Shown here one piece after another: positions 1-6,377 of a stretch of 11,805 nucleotides of DNA. The notes beneath the pieces were generated by a model, which searched no databases, was not told the DNA's origin, and was given only the letters and a program-made list of their open reading frames with translations. The translations under genes and the position numbers were made by a program. Numbering within the stretch: the first letter of the stretch is position 1; each line of letters opens with the position of its first letter. This DNA comes from Oscillospiraceae bacterium (GTDB lineage Bacteria > Bacillota > Clostridia > Oscillospirales > Ruminococcaceae), in contig JAISLG010000122.1 in NCBI GenBank assembly GCA_031260615.1, positions 1 to 11,805 on the forward strand. The letters run 5' to 3'.

Positions 1-456
1 GGGAAAAAATGCAAGGTATACTCCGAAAACTCCGTGCATTTGAAAGATGAAACTGACACGTCTGACAAAGCAAACGAACCCGACTATGTAGTACCCGATA
101 TAAGTATTGTATGCGACCGCAGTAAAATAAAAGACGACGGCATACACGGCGCACCCGACTTAATTGTTGAGATACTGTCTAAATCCACGGCAATCCACGA
201 TATTATCCGCAAGAAAGACTTGTACGAGCAACTCGGTGTACGCGAATACTGGATTGTATCCCCGTTTGATAAATCGGTTACTGTGTACTTGCTCAAAAAC
301 GGCAAATATGTTCAGGATAAGGTGTATTATGACGTTGCCGACCGCCCCGATATTACCATGGATACCGAAAAATACCCACCGTATATCACAACAAGCCTGT
401 ATGGCGACGACTTGAAAATATACCTTAAAGATGTATTCTTTGACTTGATTGATTAA
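1..456 (+). CDS. Uma2 family endonuclease (DUF820), 5' end outside window
   Basis: C-terminal part of a Uma2/DUF820 protein, a family with a PD-(D/E)XK nuclease fold and mostly unknown cellular role. The frame is open from base 1 and its first codons (GKKCKVYSENSV) align with GKKCQMFYELSV of the next gene. The GTG at 34 is therefore an internal valine and the real start lies upstream. Visible family signatures are EPDYVVPDI, GAPDLIVEILS, a Lys-Lys pair, LYEQLGVREYWIVSP and the C-terminal SLYGDDLKIYLKDVF. The usual IEVLSPS motif reads VEILSKS here. The gene ends 11 bases before the next start and shares long identical DNA with that gene, so the pair is a fairly recent tandem duplication. Family assignment is secure; function is not known. 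Confidence 0.85.
   Translation, partial: GKKCKVYSENSVHLKDETDTSDKANEPDYVVPDISIVCDRSKIKDDGIHGAPDLIVEILSKSTAIHDIIRKKDLYEQLGVREYWIVSPFDKSVTVYLLKNGKYVQDKVYYDVADRPDITMDTEKYPPYITTSLYGDDLKIYLKDVFFDLID
220..265 (+). repeat. 46-bp perfect direct repeat, copy 1 (Uma2 pair)
   Basis: This 46-base stretch is identical to 834-879 in the second Uma2 gene. It encodes LYEQLGVREYWIVSP. The flanking codons differ, so the two genes have diverged elsewhere while this block stayed identical. That suggests recent duplication, gene conversion or strong constraint. Confidence 0.9.
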
Positions 457-467
457 GGGAGGGAACT

Positions 468-1085
468 ATGGCAATACCTGTATTCGAGGACGAACGACCG
501 TATGAGGTCATAAACGGGCAAATATACTATATGGCAATCCCGACAACGGCGCACCGTATTGTACAACGTCACCTCTCCACTCTGTTTGATAATTTTCTGC
601 GCGGCAAAAAATGCCAAATGTTCTATGAACTCTCTGTTTTCTTGAATAACAACTCTGCCGAAAATAAAAACATCAACAAAAAAGGCAAAGAACCCGACTA
701 CCTTATCCCCGACATATTAGTCGTATGCGACCCCGAAAAAATACGCCGAAACGGCATATATGGCGCACCCGACTTAGTTATAGAGGTGTTGTCGCCCTCA
801 TCGGCAATACACGATATATTCCGCAAGAAAACCTTGTACGAGCAACTCGGTGTACGCGAATACTGGATTGTATCCCCGTATGAAACGTCAATTACTGTGT
901 TTCTGTTTCAAAATGACGACAAGTATGATTCGGGCACAACATATTACGATGCTGACAAACCGCGTAACACTCCCTTAAACACCGCAACCTATACGCCATA
1001 TATAACAACAAGCCTGTATGGTGACGACTTGAAAATATATATTAAAGACATCTTCGCTGATGTAGATTTGTTCGAGGAGATATAA
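468..1085 (+). CDS. Uma2 family endonuclease (DUF820), tandem paralogue
   Basis: Complete 205-residue Uma2/DUF820 protein, normal length for the family. The start ATG follows a good ribosome binding site (GGAGGG) at usual spacing. The fold is a restriction-endonuclease-like PD-(D/E)XK core. Visible motifs are EPDYLIPD (76-82), GAPDLVIEVLSPSS (99-112, with the likely acidic active-site residues D102/E106), a Lys pair at 120-121, and LYEQLGVREYWIVSP (123-137). No DNA-binding or toxin partner is visible beside it. It lies between a close paralogue and tktC with only 12 bases before tktC, so it is probably co-transcribed with the metabolic genes downstream. Cellular role is unknown; many bacteria carry several copies. 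No signal peptide or membrane segment is seen. Confidence 0.9.
   Translation: MAIPVFEDERPYEVINGQIYYMAIPTTAHRIVQRHLSTLFDNFLRGKKCQMFYELSVFLNNNSAENKNINKKGKEPDYLIPDILVVCDPEKIRRNGIYGAPDLVIEVLSPSSAIHDIFRKKTLYEQLGVREYWIVSPYETSITVFLFQNDDKYDSGTTYYDADKPRNTPLNTATYTPYITTSLYGDDLKIYIKDIFADVDLFEEI
834..879 (+). repeat. 46-bp perfect direct repeat, copy 2 (Uma2 pair)
   Basis: Second copy of the block at 220-265, in the same orientation and reading frame. A further near-identical block of about 35 bases (one C/T difference) encodes TTSLYGDDLKIY near the 3' end of both genes. Confidence 0.9.
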
Positions 1086-1097
1086 AAGGATAACTAT

Positions 1098-2051
1098 ATG
1101 GAATTTATTGCCACCCGTACAAGTTACGGAAACGCACTCTGCGAATTAGCCGAGGAAATCGACAATATCGCGGTGCTCGACGCGGATTTGTCCGCCGCTA
1201 CTATGACAAGCCTGTTCGCGAAAAAACACCCCGATAAGTTTTATAACTGCGGTATCGCTGAGCAAAATATGCTCGGTGTCGCAGCAGGACTTGCCGCATC
1301 GGGTAAACTTGTATTCGCGAGCAGTTTCGCAATGTTCGCGGCAGGTCGCGCGTTCGAGATTATACGGAACTCTGTTGCGTACCCAAACCTCAATGTGAAA
1401 ATATGCGCGACACACGCGGGTATCGCTACGGGTGAGGACGGCGCAACCCACCAATGTATCGAGGATATTGCGATTATGCGTGCCATACCGAATATGACCG
1501 TAATCAATCCCGCAGATGATACCGAGGCATACGCCGCCGTACTCGCTATGAAAGATTACCCGAAACCCGTCTATATGCGGCTCGGTAGACTTGCCGTACC
1601 CGTTGTGTTCGACAGGGCAACCTACAAGTTTGAACTCGGTAAGGGTATCGTTATGCGCCGCACTGACAAGGACGCGGTTACCATAATCGCAAGCGGATTA
1701 ACCGTTGACCGCGCCGCCACTGCCACCGAAATATTAGCCGCAAAGGGCATATCCGCGCGGCTCGTGAATATCCACACTATCAAGCCCCTCGACACCGACC
1801 TGATAATAGACTGCGCAAAAGAAACAGGCAAAATCATAGTAGTCGAGGAACACACCGAAATCGGCGGACTGGGTAGCGCGGTATGCGACGCGCTCGCGGA
1901 ACACTACCCGACACCCGTGAAAAAAATAGCCGTACCCGACCGTTTCGGTTTCTCGGGTGCAGCCCTCGATTTGCTTGACTTGTTCGGGTTCTCGCCGGAG
2001 AACATTGCTAAGGTAACAGAAGAATTTATCTCCCAACATACCAGCAAATAA
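1098..2051 (+). CDS. tktC: Transketolase, C-terminal subunit of split enzyme
   Basis: 317 residues matching the second half of transketolase: the pyrimidine-binding (PYR) domain followed by the C-terminal domain. In split transketolases this pairs with a separate TktN subunit carrying the thiamine-diphosphate PP domain. The complex moves two-carbon ketol units in the non-oxidative pentose phosphate pathway. The cofactor-activating Glu is E55 in GIAEQN (52-57). The conserved loop THAGIATGEDGATHQ spans 105-119 and YMRLGR is at 159-164. From about 185 onward is the C-terminal Rossmann-like domain with IKPLD and VVEEH. An AAAAGGA ribosome binding site lies 7 bases before the ATG. No tktN is visible in the window; the space immediately upstream is occupied by two Uma2 genes. 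DXS and pyruvate dehydrogenase beta subunits are related, but the length and motifs fit TktC best. Confidence 0.93.
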   Translation: MEFIATRTSYGNALCELAEEIDNIAVLDADLSAATMTSLFAKKHPDKFYNCGIAEQNMLGVAAGLAASGKLVFASSFAMFAAGRAFEIIRNSVAYPNLNVKICATHAGIATGEDGATHQCIEDIAIMRAIPNMTVINPADDTEAYAAVLAMKDYPKPVYMRLGRLAVPVVFDRATYKFELGKGIVMRRTDKDAVTIIASGLTVDRAATATEILAAKGISARLVNIHTIKPLDTDLIIDCAKETGKIIVVEEHTEIGGLGSAVCDALAEHYPTPVKKIAVPDRFGFSGAALDLLDLFGFSPENIAKVTEEFISQHTSK

Positions 2052-2135
2052 CACGTTCACCTTCGTTCCCCCTTGTCCTCGTTTGTTGTGTTCCCCTTGT
2101 CCTTGATGTATCCCTGATAATAGAATAGGCTTTCA
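2052..2135. other. Intergenic spacer with purine-rich repeat motif (minus strand)
   Basis: Short spacer between tktC and pyrC. Read on the minus strand it carries two similar purine-rich blocks of the form GGACAAGGGGGAACG / GGACAAGGGGAACAC. The first is followed by CGAAG and resembles sequence at 4090-4102 (opposite orientation) and 10480-10510. No clear promoter or terminator hairpin is visible. An in-frame TAG at 2121-2123 closes the pyrC frame five codons before its ATG. Confidence 0.5.
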
Positions 2136-3164
2136 ATGAAATACAAGATGTCCGCGCTGTTTGATATGCACGTCCACTTTCGCGACCCCGGGCAGACACA
2201 TAAGGAAACGCTTGACAGTGGTTCGAGTGCCGCGTATTACGGCGGGTTTGACGGTGTGCTTTGTATGCCTAATACTGTGCCTGTTGTCGATACACCTGAA
2301 CTTGTCAAGTATATTAGCGGCGTCCGTAACGGTGTACAAGTATATGCCGCCGCCGCAATTACTAAGGGCTTGTCGGGGGTGGAATTAACCGACTTTGCCG
2401 CGCTTAAATCCGCGGGAGCGATTGCCGTTACGGACGATGGGAAACCCGTTTCCGACCCGAAATTGTTCCGCGAGGCATTGTTACGCGCGGAGGATAATGG
2501 GTTACTCCTCCTCTCGCACAGTGAGGATTTGCAGTACATCGGCAACGCGGACGAAACCGCCGCCGAATACCGCGCCGTTGAACGGGAAGTCGAACTCGCC
2601 GTTGAAACTAATACGCGTCTACACCTTACCCATATCTCCTGTGAAAAATCTCTCGCAATAATACGCGAGGCAAAACGGCAAAACCCTAAAATTACCTGTG
2701 ACACCGCCCCCCATTATTTTTCGTTCTCCAAAGACGATATAAATAATAATACAAACTTCAAAATGAACCCCCCATTACGCGCAGAGTCCGACCGCCGCGC
2801 CGTAATCTCCGCTATCAAAGACCGCACCATTGACGCAATTATAACCGACCACGCACCCCATAGCAAGACAGAAAACTCCGTACCGTACGATACCGCGCCG
2901 AACGGCATTATCGGACTCGAAACCTCACTCACCGCTACAATATCCGCGCTGTACCATAAGCATAATATTCCCGTGTCGCGTATCACTGAACTAATGTCCG
3001 ATAAGCCGCGTGAAATATTGCGGTTGCCTAAAACTAATAAGTATATTATAATTGATACGGACGAAGCCTACACGGTGAACGCGGGTAACTTTAAGTCGCT
3101 CTCGCGTAACTGCCCGTGGAACGGTGTCAAATTATACGGTACGATTACCGACAAAAACTTCTGA
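2136..3164 (+). CDS. pyrC: Dihydroorotase, class I type, short form
   Basis: Amidohydrolase-fold enzyme converting N-carbamoyl-aspartate to dihydroorotate, the third step of de novo pyrimidine synthesis. The class I metal-site pattern is complete: HVHFRDPGQ (H12, H14, R16), CMPNT (N46), TDDGKPV (D100/D101), LSHSED (H128), LTHIS (H166), FKMNPPLR (N211) and TDHAPHS (D238, H242). At 342 residues it is clearly shorter than usual class I enzymes (about 420-430). The HxH lies only 12 residues from the start, whereas the family normally has about 50 residues of N-terminal beta-sandwich before it. The segment near 290-315 that normally returns to that domain is also shortened. An in-frame stop five codons upstream rules out a longer start. 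The ATG has only a weak AGG ribosome binding site. pyrF follows after 9 bases. Confidence 0.92.
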   Translation: MKYKMSALFDMHVHFRDPGQTHKETLDSGSSAAYYGGFDGVLCMPNTVPVVDTPELVKYISGVRNGVQVYAAAAITKGLSGVELTDFAALKSAGAIAVTDDGKPVSDPKLFREALLRAEDNGLLLLSHSEDLQYIGNADETAAEYRAVEREVELAVETNTRLHLTHISCEKSLAIIREAKRQNPKITCDTAPHYFSFSKDDINNNTNFKMNPPLRAESDRRAVISAIKDRTIDAIITDHAPHSKTENSVPYDTAPNGIIGLETSLTATISALYHKHNIPVSRITELMSDKPREILRLPKTNKYIIIDTDEAYTVNAGNFKSLSRNCPWNGVKLYGTITDKNF

Positions 3165-3173
3165 GGATTTAAT

Positions 3174-4076
3174 ATGTCGATAGAAATACTGCGCCAAAAG
3201 ATACGCGAAAAGAATAATCCGACCGTTGTCGGGCTTGACCCAAACCTCGACTTTATCCCCGAATACCTTAAACTCAAATACTACTCGAAATACGGTGAGG
3301 GGTTAAAATCCGCCGCAAAAGCAGTATATGCCTTTAACAAGGGCATAATCGACAATATCGCGGACGTTGTCCCCGCGATTAAACCGCAAGCCGCCTACTA
3401 TGAACGGCTCGGCGCGAACGGTGTCAAAACACTGAAAAAGACCATAGAATACGCACAAAAACGCGGATTGTACGTTATCACGGACGGAAACCGGAACGAC
3501 ATCGGCGCAACTTCGGAAGCATACGCGGACGCGCATTTGTCCACAATAAATACAGGACACGATGAATCCACTCCGTTTGGGGCGGATTCATTGACCGTCA
3601 ACGGATACCTCGGCACGGACGGTATCAAACCATTCCTCAACGTGTGCCAAAACAACCAAAAATCAATATTCGTACTCGTGAAAACCTCTAACCCGTCAAG
3701 CGGCGAACTCCAAGACCTCAAACTCGAAAACGGTTTAACCGTATACGAGCAAATGGCGGAACTTATTAAACAGTGGGACGAATCGGGCAAGTACATCGGT
3801 GCGGTAGTTGGCGCTACATACCCGTCGCAACTGACCGCACTACGCAAGCGGTTACCGAATACGCTGTTCCTAATACCTGGATACGGGGCGCAGGGCGGCA
3901 CGGCGGCGGATATTATAGGTGCGTTCTCAAACGGGATTGACAACGGCATTGTAAACAACTCGCGTGGTATATTAACGGCGTACATCAAGAACGGCTCACA
4001 CCCGTCAGACTTCGGTCGCGACGCGAAAGTAGCGGCTGTGAAAATGAAAGAGGACTTACTCGCTGTTATCAAGTAA
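3174..4076 (+). CDS. pyrF: Orotidine-5'-phosphate decarboxylase, type 2, with catalytic Lys replaced
   Basis: 300 residues, matching the longer type 2 PyrF subfamily, which decarboxylates OMP to UMP at the last step of de novo synthesis. Landmarks are VVGLDPNLDFIPEYL (19-33), FNKGIID (54-60), AIKPQAAYYERLG (68-80), the active-site region (104-110), VKTSNPSSGELQDL, GATYPSQL, LIPGYGAQGG and NNSRGI. The start ATG follows GAGGA at 6 bases; that site overlaps the pyrC stop. The family's active-site signature is D-x-K-x-x-D-I, but here it reads DGNRNDI: D104 and D109 are kept and the catalytic Lys position (106) is Asn, encoded AAC at 3489-3491. The rest of the protein looks intact. Either the enzyme is impaired or altered, or a single base (AAA/AAG to AAC) has changed in this assembly. 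Confidence 0.93.
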   Translation: MSIEILRQKIREKNNPTVVGLDPNLDFIPEYLKLKYYSKYGEGLKSAAKAVYAFNKGIIDNIADVVPAIKPQAAYYERLGANGVKTLKKTIEYAQKRGLYVITDGNRNDIGATSEAYADAHLSTINTGHDESTPFGADSLTVNGYLGTDGIKPFLNVCQNNQKSIFVLVKTSNPSSGELQDLKLENGLTVYEQMAELIKQWDESGKYIGAVVGATYPSQLTALRKRLPNTLFLIPGYGAQGGTAADIIGAFSNGIDNGIVNNSRGILTAYIKNGSHPSDFGRDAKVAAVKMKEDLLAVIK

Positions 4077-4173
4077 TACACAGGGATAAACAAGGGGGAA
4101 CGTGTTCTTTTTCTTTCGTTGCAATATATACTCCTTATCGGGGTGTGTTCCCTTATAAATATTGAGGTGGGTT
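4077..4173. other. Intergenic spacer with weak terminator-like T-tract
   Basis: 97 bases between pyrF and the small gene. It holds ACAAGGGGGAACG (4090-4102), the exact reverse complement of 2064-2076. A small inverted repeat GAAC-GT-GTTC with a T-rich run follows (about 4098-4117). This could be a weak transcription terminator or pause site, but the stem is too short to call firmly. No clear promoter for the next gene was found. Confidence 0.35.
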
Positions 4174-4431
4174 ATGATACTTGACAACTATGTAATGGCG
4201 GAACTGAACGGCAAGTTCCCGACCGGCACGTTCGACCTAATATCGCAAGGCGGCGACCGCGTATTATACCGTAATAACAAGGGACAAGTATTGTCCGAAG
4301 TTTCTGACAAAGTTTATTTTACTCCCACACCGAATACAACGGGGCTAATTATCCCTATACCGCACGGCACGCCCTTACCCTCGCAAATTGCAATGTCGAT
4401 ACGCGCGTTTATTATCGCGCACCCTAAATAA
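4174..4431 (+). CDS. Small hypothetical protein, 85 residues
   Basis: I do not recognise this protein. The ATG at 4174 is preferred to the in-frame TTG at 4162 because a GAGGTGG ribosome binding site (4164-4170) lies just upstream of it. The sequence begins MILDNYVMAELNGKFPTG and contains DRVLYRNNKGQVLSEVSDKVYF, with a proline-rich middle (TPTPN, IPIPHGTPLP) and a short helical end (QIAMSIRAFIIAHPK). No signal peptide, membrane segment, cysteine motif or known domain is visible. It lies between pyrF and ydcF, ending 10 bases before the latter, so it is probably co-transcribed. The clear ribosome binding site and codon use like its neighbours argue for a real gene. Confidence 0.7.
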   Translation: MILDNYVMAELNGKFPTGTFDLISQGGDRVLYRNNKGQVLSEVSDKVYFTPTPNTTGLIIPIPHGTPLPSQIAMSIRAFIIAHPK

Positions 4432-4441
4432 TACAATCATA

Positions 4442-5242
4442 ATGATACTACTAAAAAAAATTCTTCGCGGTTTTGGTATCTCGTTTGCCGTTTTGCTCGC
4501 GGTATACACGGGGTTTGTTCGGCGCGGCGCACCGAATATCGGGACTGTGTTGCTGTTTTTAATCGCCGTATATTTGTTTGTTGTGTTCGTTTTCGGGGCG
4601 CGCCTAAAAAATGCGCCTTGGAAACCCGTTCGGACAGGGTATTTGTTCGTTAAATGCCTGTTCGTTGCGTTTTGCGCTTGGTGCGTTGTAATAAGAGGTG
4701 TCCTCATCTACCACGCATACTTTAACCCCCCTCCCAAAAATCCCGATACGCCGCACACCGTTATTGTACTCGGCTGTCAGGTAAACGGCGATACACCCGA
4801 AACCGCGTACCCCAGTACAATGCTCAAAACGCGCCTCGATGCCGCCTTGGATTACCTCGCCGACCACCCCGAAGATGTCGTAATTGTGTCGGGTGGACAG
4901 GGGAATAATGAACCCGTTTCCGAAGCGGATATGATGCGCGATTACCTCGTCGGTAAAGGCATCGAAAATACCATTTTCACGGAGAATGATTCAGTCAACA
5001 CCGAACAGAATATGCGGTATTCATCAATAATTATCGCCAACAATAACCTCCCCGCCAAAGTTGTTATCGTCACTGACGCGTTCCACGAGTACCGCGCAAA
5101 AAACGACCTTAAAAAACAATCAAACATTACCGTAATTTATTCACACCCCGCAAATACAAGCCCAACTTACATTGCTCCAAACTGGTTTCGGGAAATTTGC
5201 GCGGTGACTTATAACTTGGTTTTCTATAATATATATGAATGA
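4442..5242 (+). CDS. YdcF/SanA-family (DUF218) membrane protein
   Basis: 266 residues from the ATG at 4442. Three hydrophobic segments come first: roughly residues 12-24 (GISFAVLLAVYTG), 33-51 (TVLLFLIAVYLFVVFVFG) and 68-92 (LFVKCLFVAFCAWCVVIRGVLI). A soluble DUF218 domain follows. Its marks are TVIVLGCQVNGD (about 106-117), STMLKTRLDAAL, VVIVSGGQG (146-154), SEADMMRDYL, the NTEQN region and VIVTDAFHEYRA (about 207-218). The family includes E. coli YdcF, SanA and ElyC; envelope roles are proposed for some members, but the biochemical activity is poorly defined. No ribosome binding site is seen before the ATG, so translation may be coupled to the small gene 10 bases upstream. The stop overlaps the carA start by 8 bases. 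Its place inside a pyrimidine gene run is unusual and may be incidental. Confidence 0.82.
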   Translation: MILLKKILRGFGISFAVLLAVYTGFVRRGAPNIGTVLLFLIAVYLFVVFVFGARLKNAPWKPVRTGYLFVKCLFVAFCAWCVVIRGVLIYHAYFNPPPKNPDTPHTVIVLGCQVNGDTPETAYPSTMLKTRLDAALDYLADHPEDVVIVSGGQGNNEPVSEADMMRDYLVGKGIENTIFTENDSVNTEQNMRYSSIIIANNNLPAKVVIVTDAFHEYRAKNDLKKQSNITVIYSHPANTSPTYIAPNWFREICAVTYNLVFYNIYE

Positions 5243-6320
5243 AAATAAAATCCCTGCCTTTCTGATACTCGAAAATGGGCGCGTTTTCAAAGGGTATTCT
5301 TTCGGCGCAAGCGGTACTTCCGTGGGCGAAGCAGTGTTCACTACGGGTATGACGGGGTATCAGGAAACACTAACCGACCCATCTTATTCGGGGCAGATTA
5401 TCATACAGACGTTCCCTTTAATCGGCAACTATGGGGTAAATCTCGACGACTACGAGAGTGGAGGCAACGCGAAACAAATCGCCGCTTGCGGTTACGTTGT
5501 CCGCGAATGGTGCGAAAATCCGTCTAACTTCCGCGAGAACGGTACGGTTAATGAACTACTCAAACGGCATAATATTGTCGGGTTGTATGGGATTGATACA
5601 CGCGCGTTGACGCGGATTATCCGCGAATACGGCGTTATGAACGCTGTCATTACCACGGACGAGTCGGTTACTAAACTCGACCCGAAATTACTCGTCACCG
5701 AACCCGTGAAATACGTTTCCGTGTCCAAAAAACAAGTATTCCCCTCGGAGGACGAAAAGTACAATATCGCGCTTATCGACTACGGGTACAAAAAAAGTAT
5801 CAAAGACGAACTCGTGAAACGCGGTTGCACCGTAACCGTGTTCCCTTATGACACGGGCGCGGACGAGATATTAAACGGCGGCTTTGACGGTGTAATGCTC
5901 TCGAACGGTCCCGGCGACCCACAAGTGAATGTCAAATCTATCGACACCGTTCGGGATATACTAAACTCTGACTTGCCGTTATTCGGGATATGCCTCGGAC
6001 ACCAACTCGCCGCCCTCGCAAGCGGCGCGCGTACCGTCAAACTCAAATACGGGCATCGCGGCGCGAACCAACCCGTACTCGATATTCGCACGGGCAAGAC
6101 GTACATTACTTCGCAAAACCACGGATACGCGGTAGTGAATGACAGCGTGAACCCCGACATTGCCGAAATATCGCATACCAACGCGAATGATAAGACGTCC
6201 GAGGGGATACGATACAAGAACGGACACGCATTCACTGTCCAGTTCCACCCCGAGGCGCACGGAGGTCCGCTCGACACCGCGTATTTGTTTGACGAGTTTT
6301 TGGAACTTATACAAAAATAA
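5235..6320 (+). CDS. carA: Carbamoyl-phosphate synthase, small (glutaminase) subunit
   Basis: 361 residues, full family length. CarA hydrolyses glutamine and passes ammonia through a tunnel to CarB, which makes carbamoyl phosphate for pyrimidines and arginine. The N-terminal CPSase domain (1-150) has LILENGRVFKGYSFG, VFTTGMTGYQETLTDPSY and GIDTRALTRIIR. The class I glutaminase domain carries the triad C253 (GICLGHQ), H338 and E340 (QFHPEAHGGP), plus NGPGDP and the GHRGANQPV segment. The ATG lies inside the end of ydcF (8-base overlap) with no ribosome binding site, suggesting translational coupling. carB usually follows carA, but here a terminator comes right after and the next genes run in the other direction. 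Confidence 0.97.
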   Translation: MNENKIPAFLILENGRVFKGYSFGASGTSVGEAVFTTGMTGYQETLTDPSYSGQIIIQTFPLIGNYGVNLDDYESGGNAKQIAACGYVVREWCENPSNFRENGTVNELLKRHNIVGLYGIDTRALTRIIREYGVMNAVITTDESVTKLDPKLLVTEPVKYVSVSKKQVFPSEDEKYNIALIDYGYKKSIKDELVKRGCTVTVFPYDTGADEILNGGFDGVMLSNGPGDPQVNVKSIDTVRDILNSDLPLFGICLGHQLAALASGARTVKLKYGHRGANQPVLDIRTGKTYITSQNHGYAVVNDSVNPDIAEISHTNANDKTSEGIRYKNGHAFTVQFHPEAHGGPLDTAYLFDEFLELIQK

Positions 6321-6324
6321 TAAA

Positions 6325-6358
6325 AAACAAAACCACCCGATAATGGGTGGTTTTGTTG
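6325..6358. terminator. Bidirectional Rho-independent terminator between carA and plsC
   Basis: Perfect stem CAAAACCACCC (6328-6338) / GGGTGGTTTTG (6345-6355) with loop GATAAT, extendable by two A-T pairs. On the minus strand the stem is followed by TTTTTTATTATT, a strong U-tract for the plsC transcript. On the plus strand the U-rich part is the 3' arm itself (GGTTTTGTT). It lies between convergent genes and can serve both. Confidence 0.9.
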
Positions 6359-6377
6359 CATAAGTCTTTACAATTCT

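Noticed and set aside
2052-2135. PyrR-type attenuator or promoter before pyrC
   Set aside because: The spacer has no terminator/antiterminator hairpins, and candidate -35/-10 pairs were poor.
3398-4093. 231-codon minus-strand frame opposite pyrF
   Set aside because: Fully antisense to a clearly recognised gene, with no domain or ribosome binding site; an expected shadow in this codon bias.
5846-6361. 171-codon minus-strand frame opposite carA
   Set aside because: Antisense to a clear carA, and its start would lie in the terminator hairpin.
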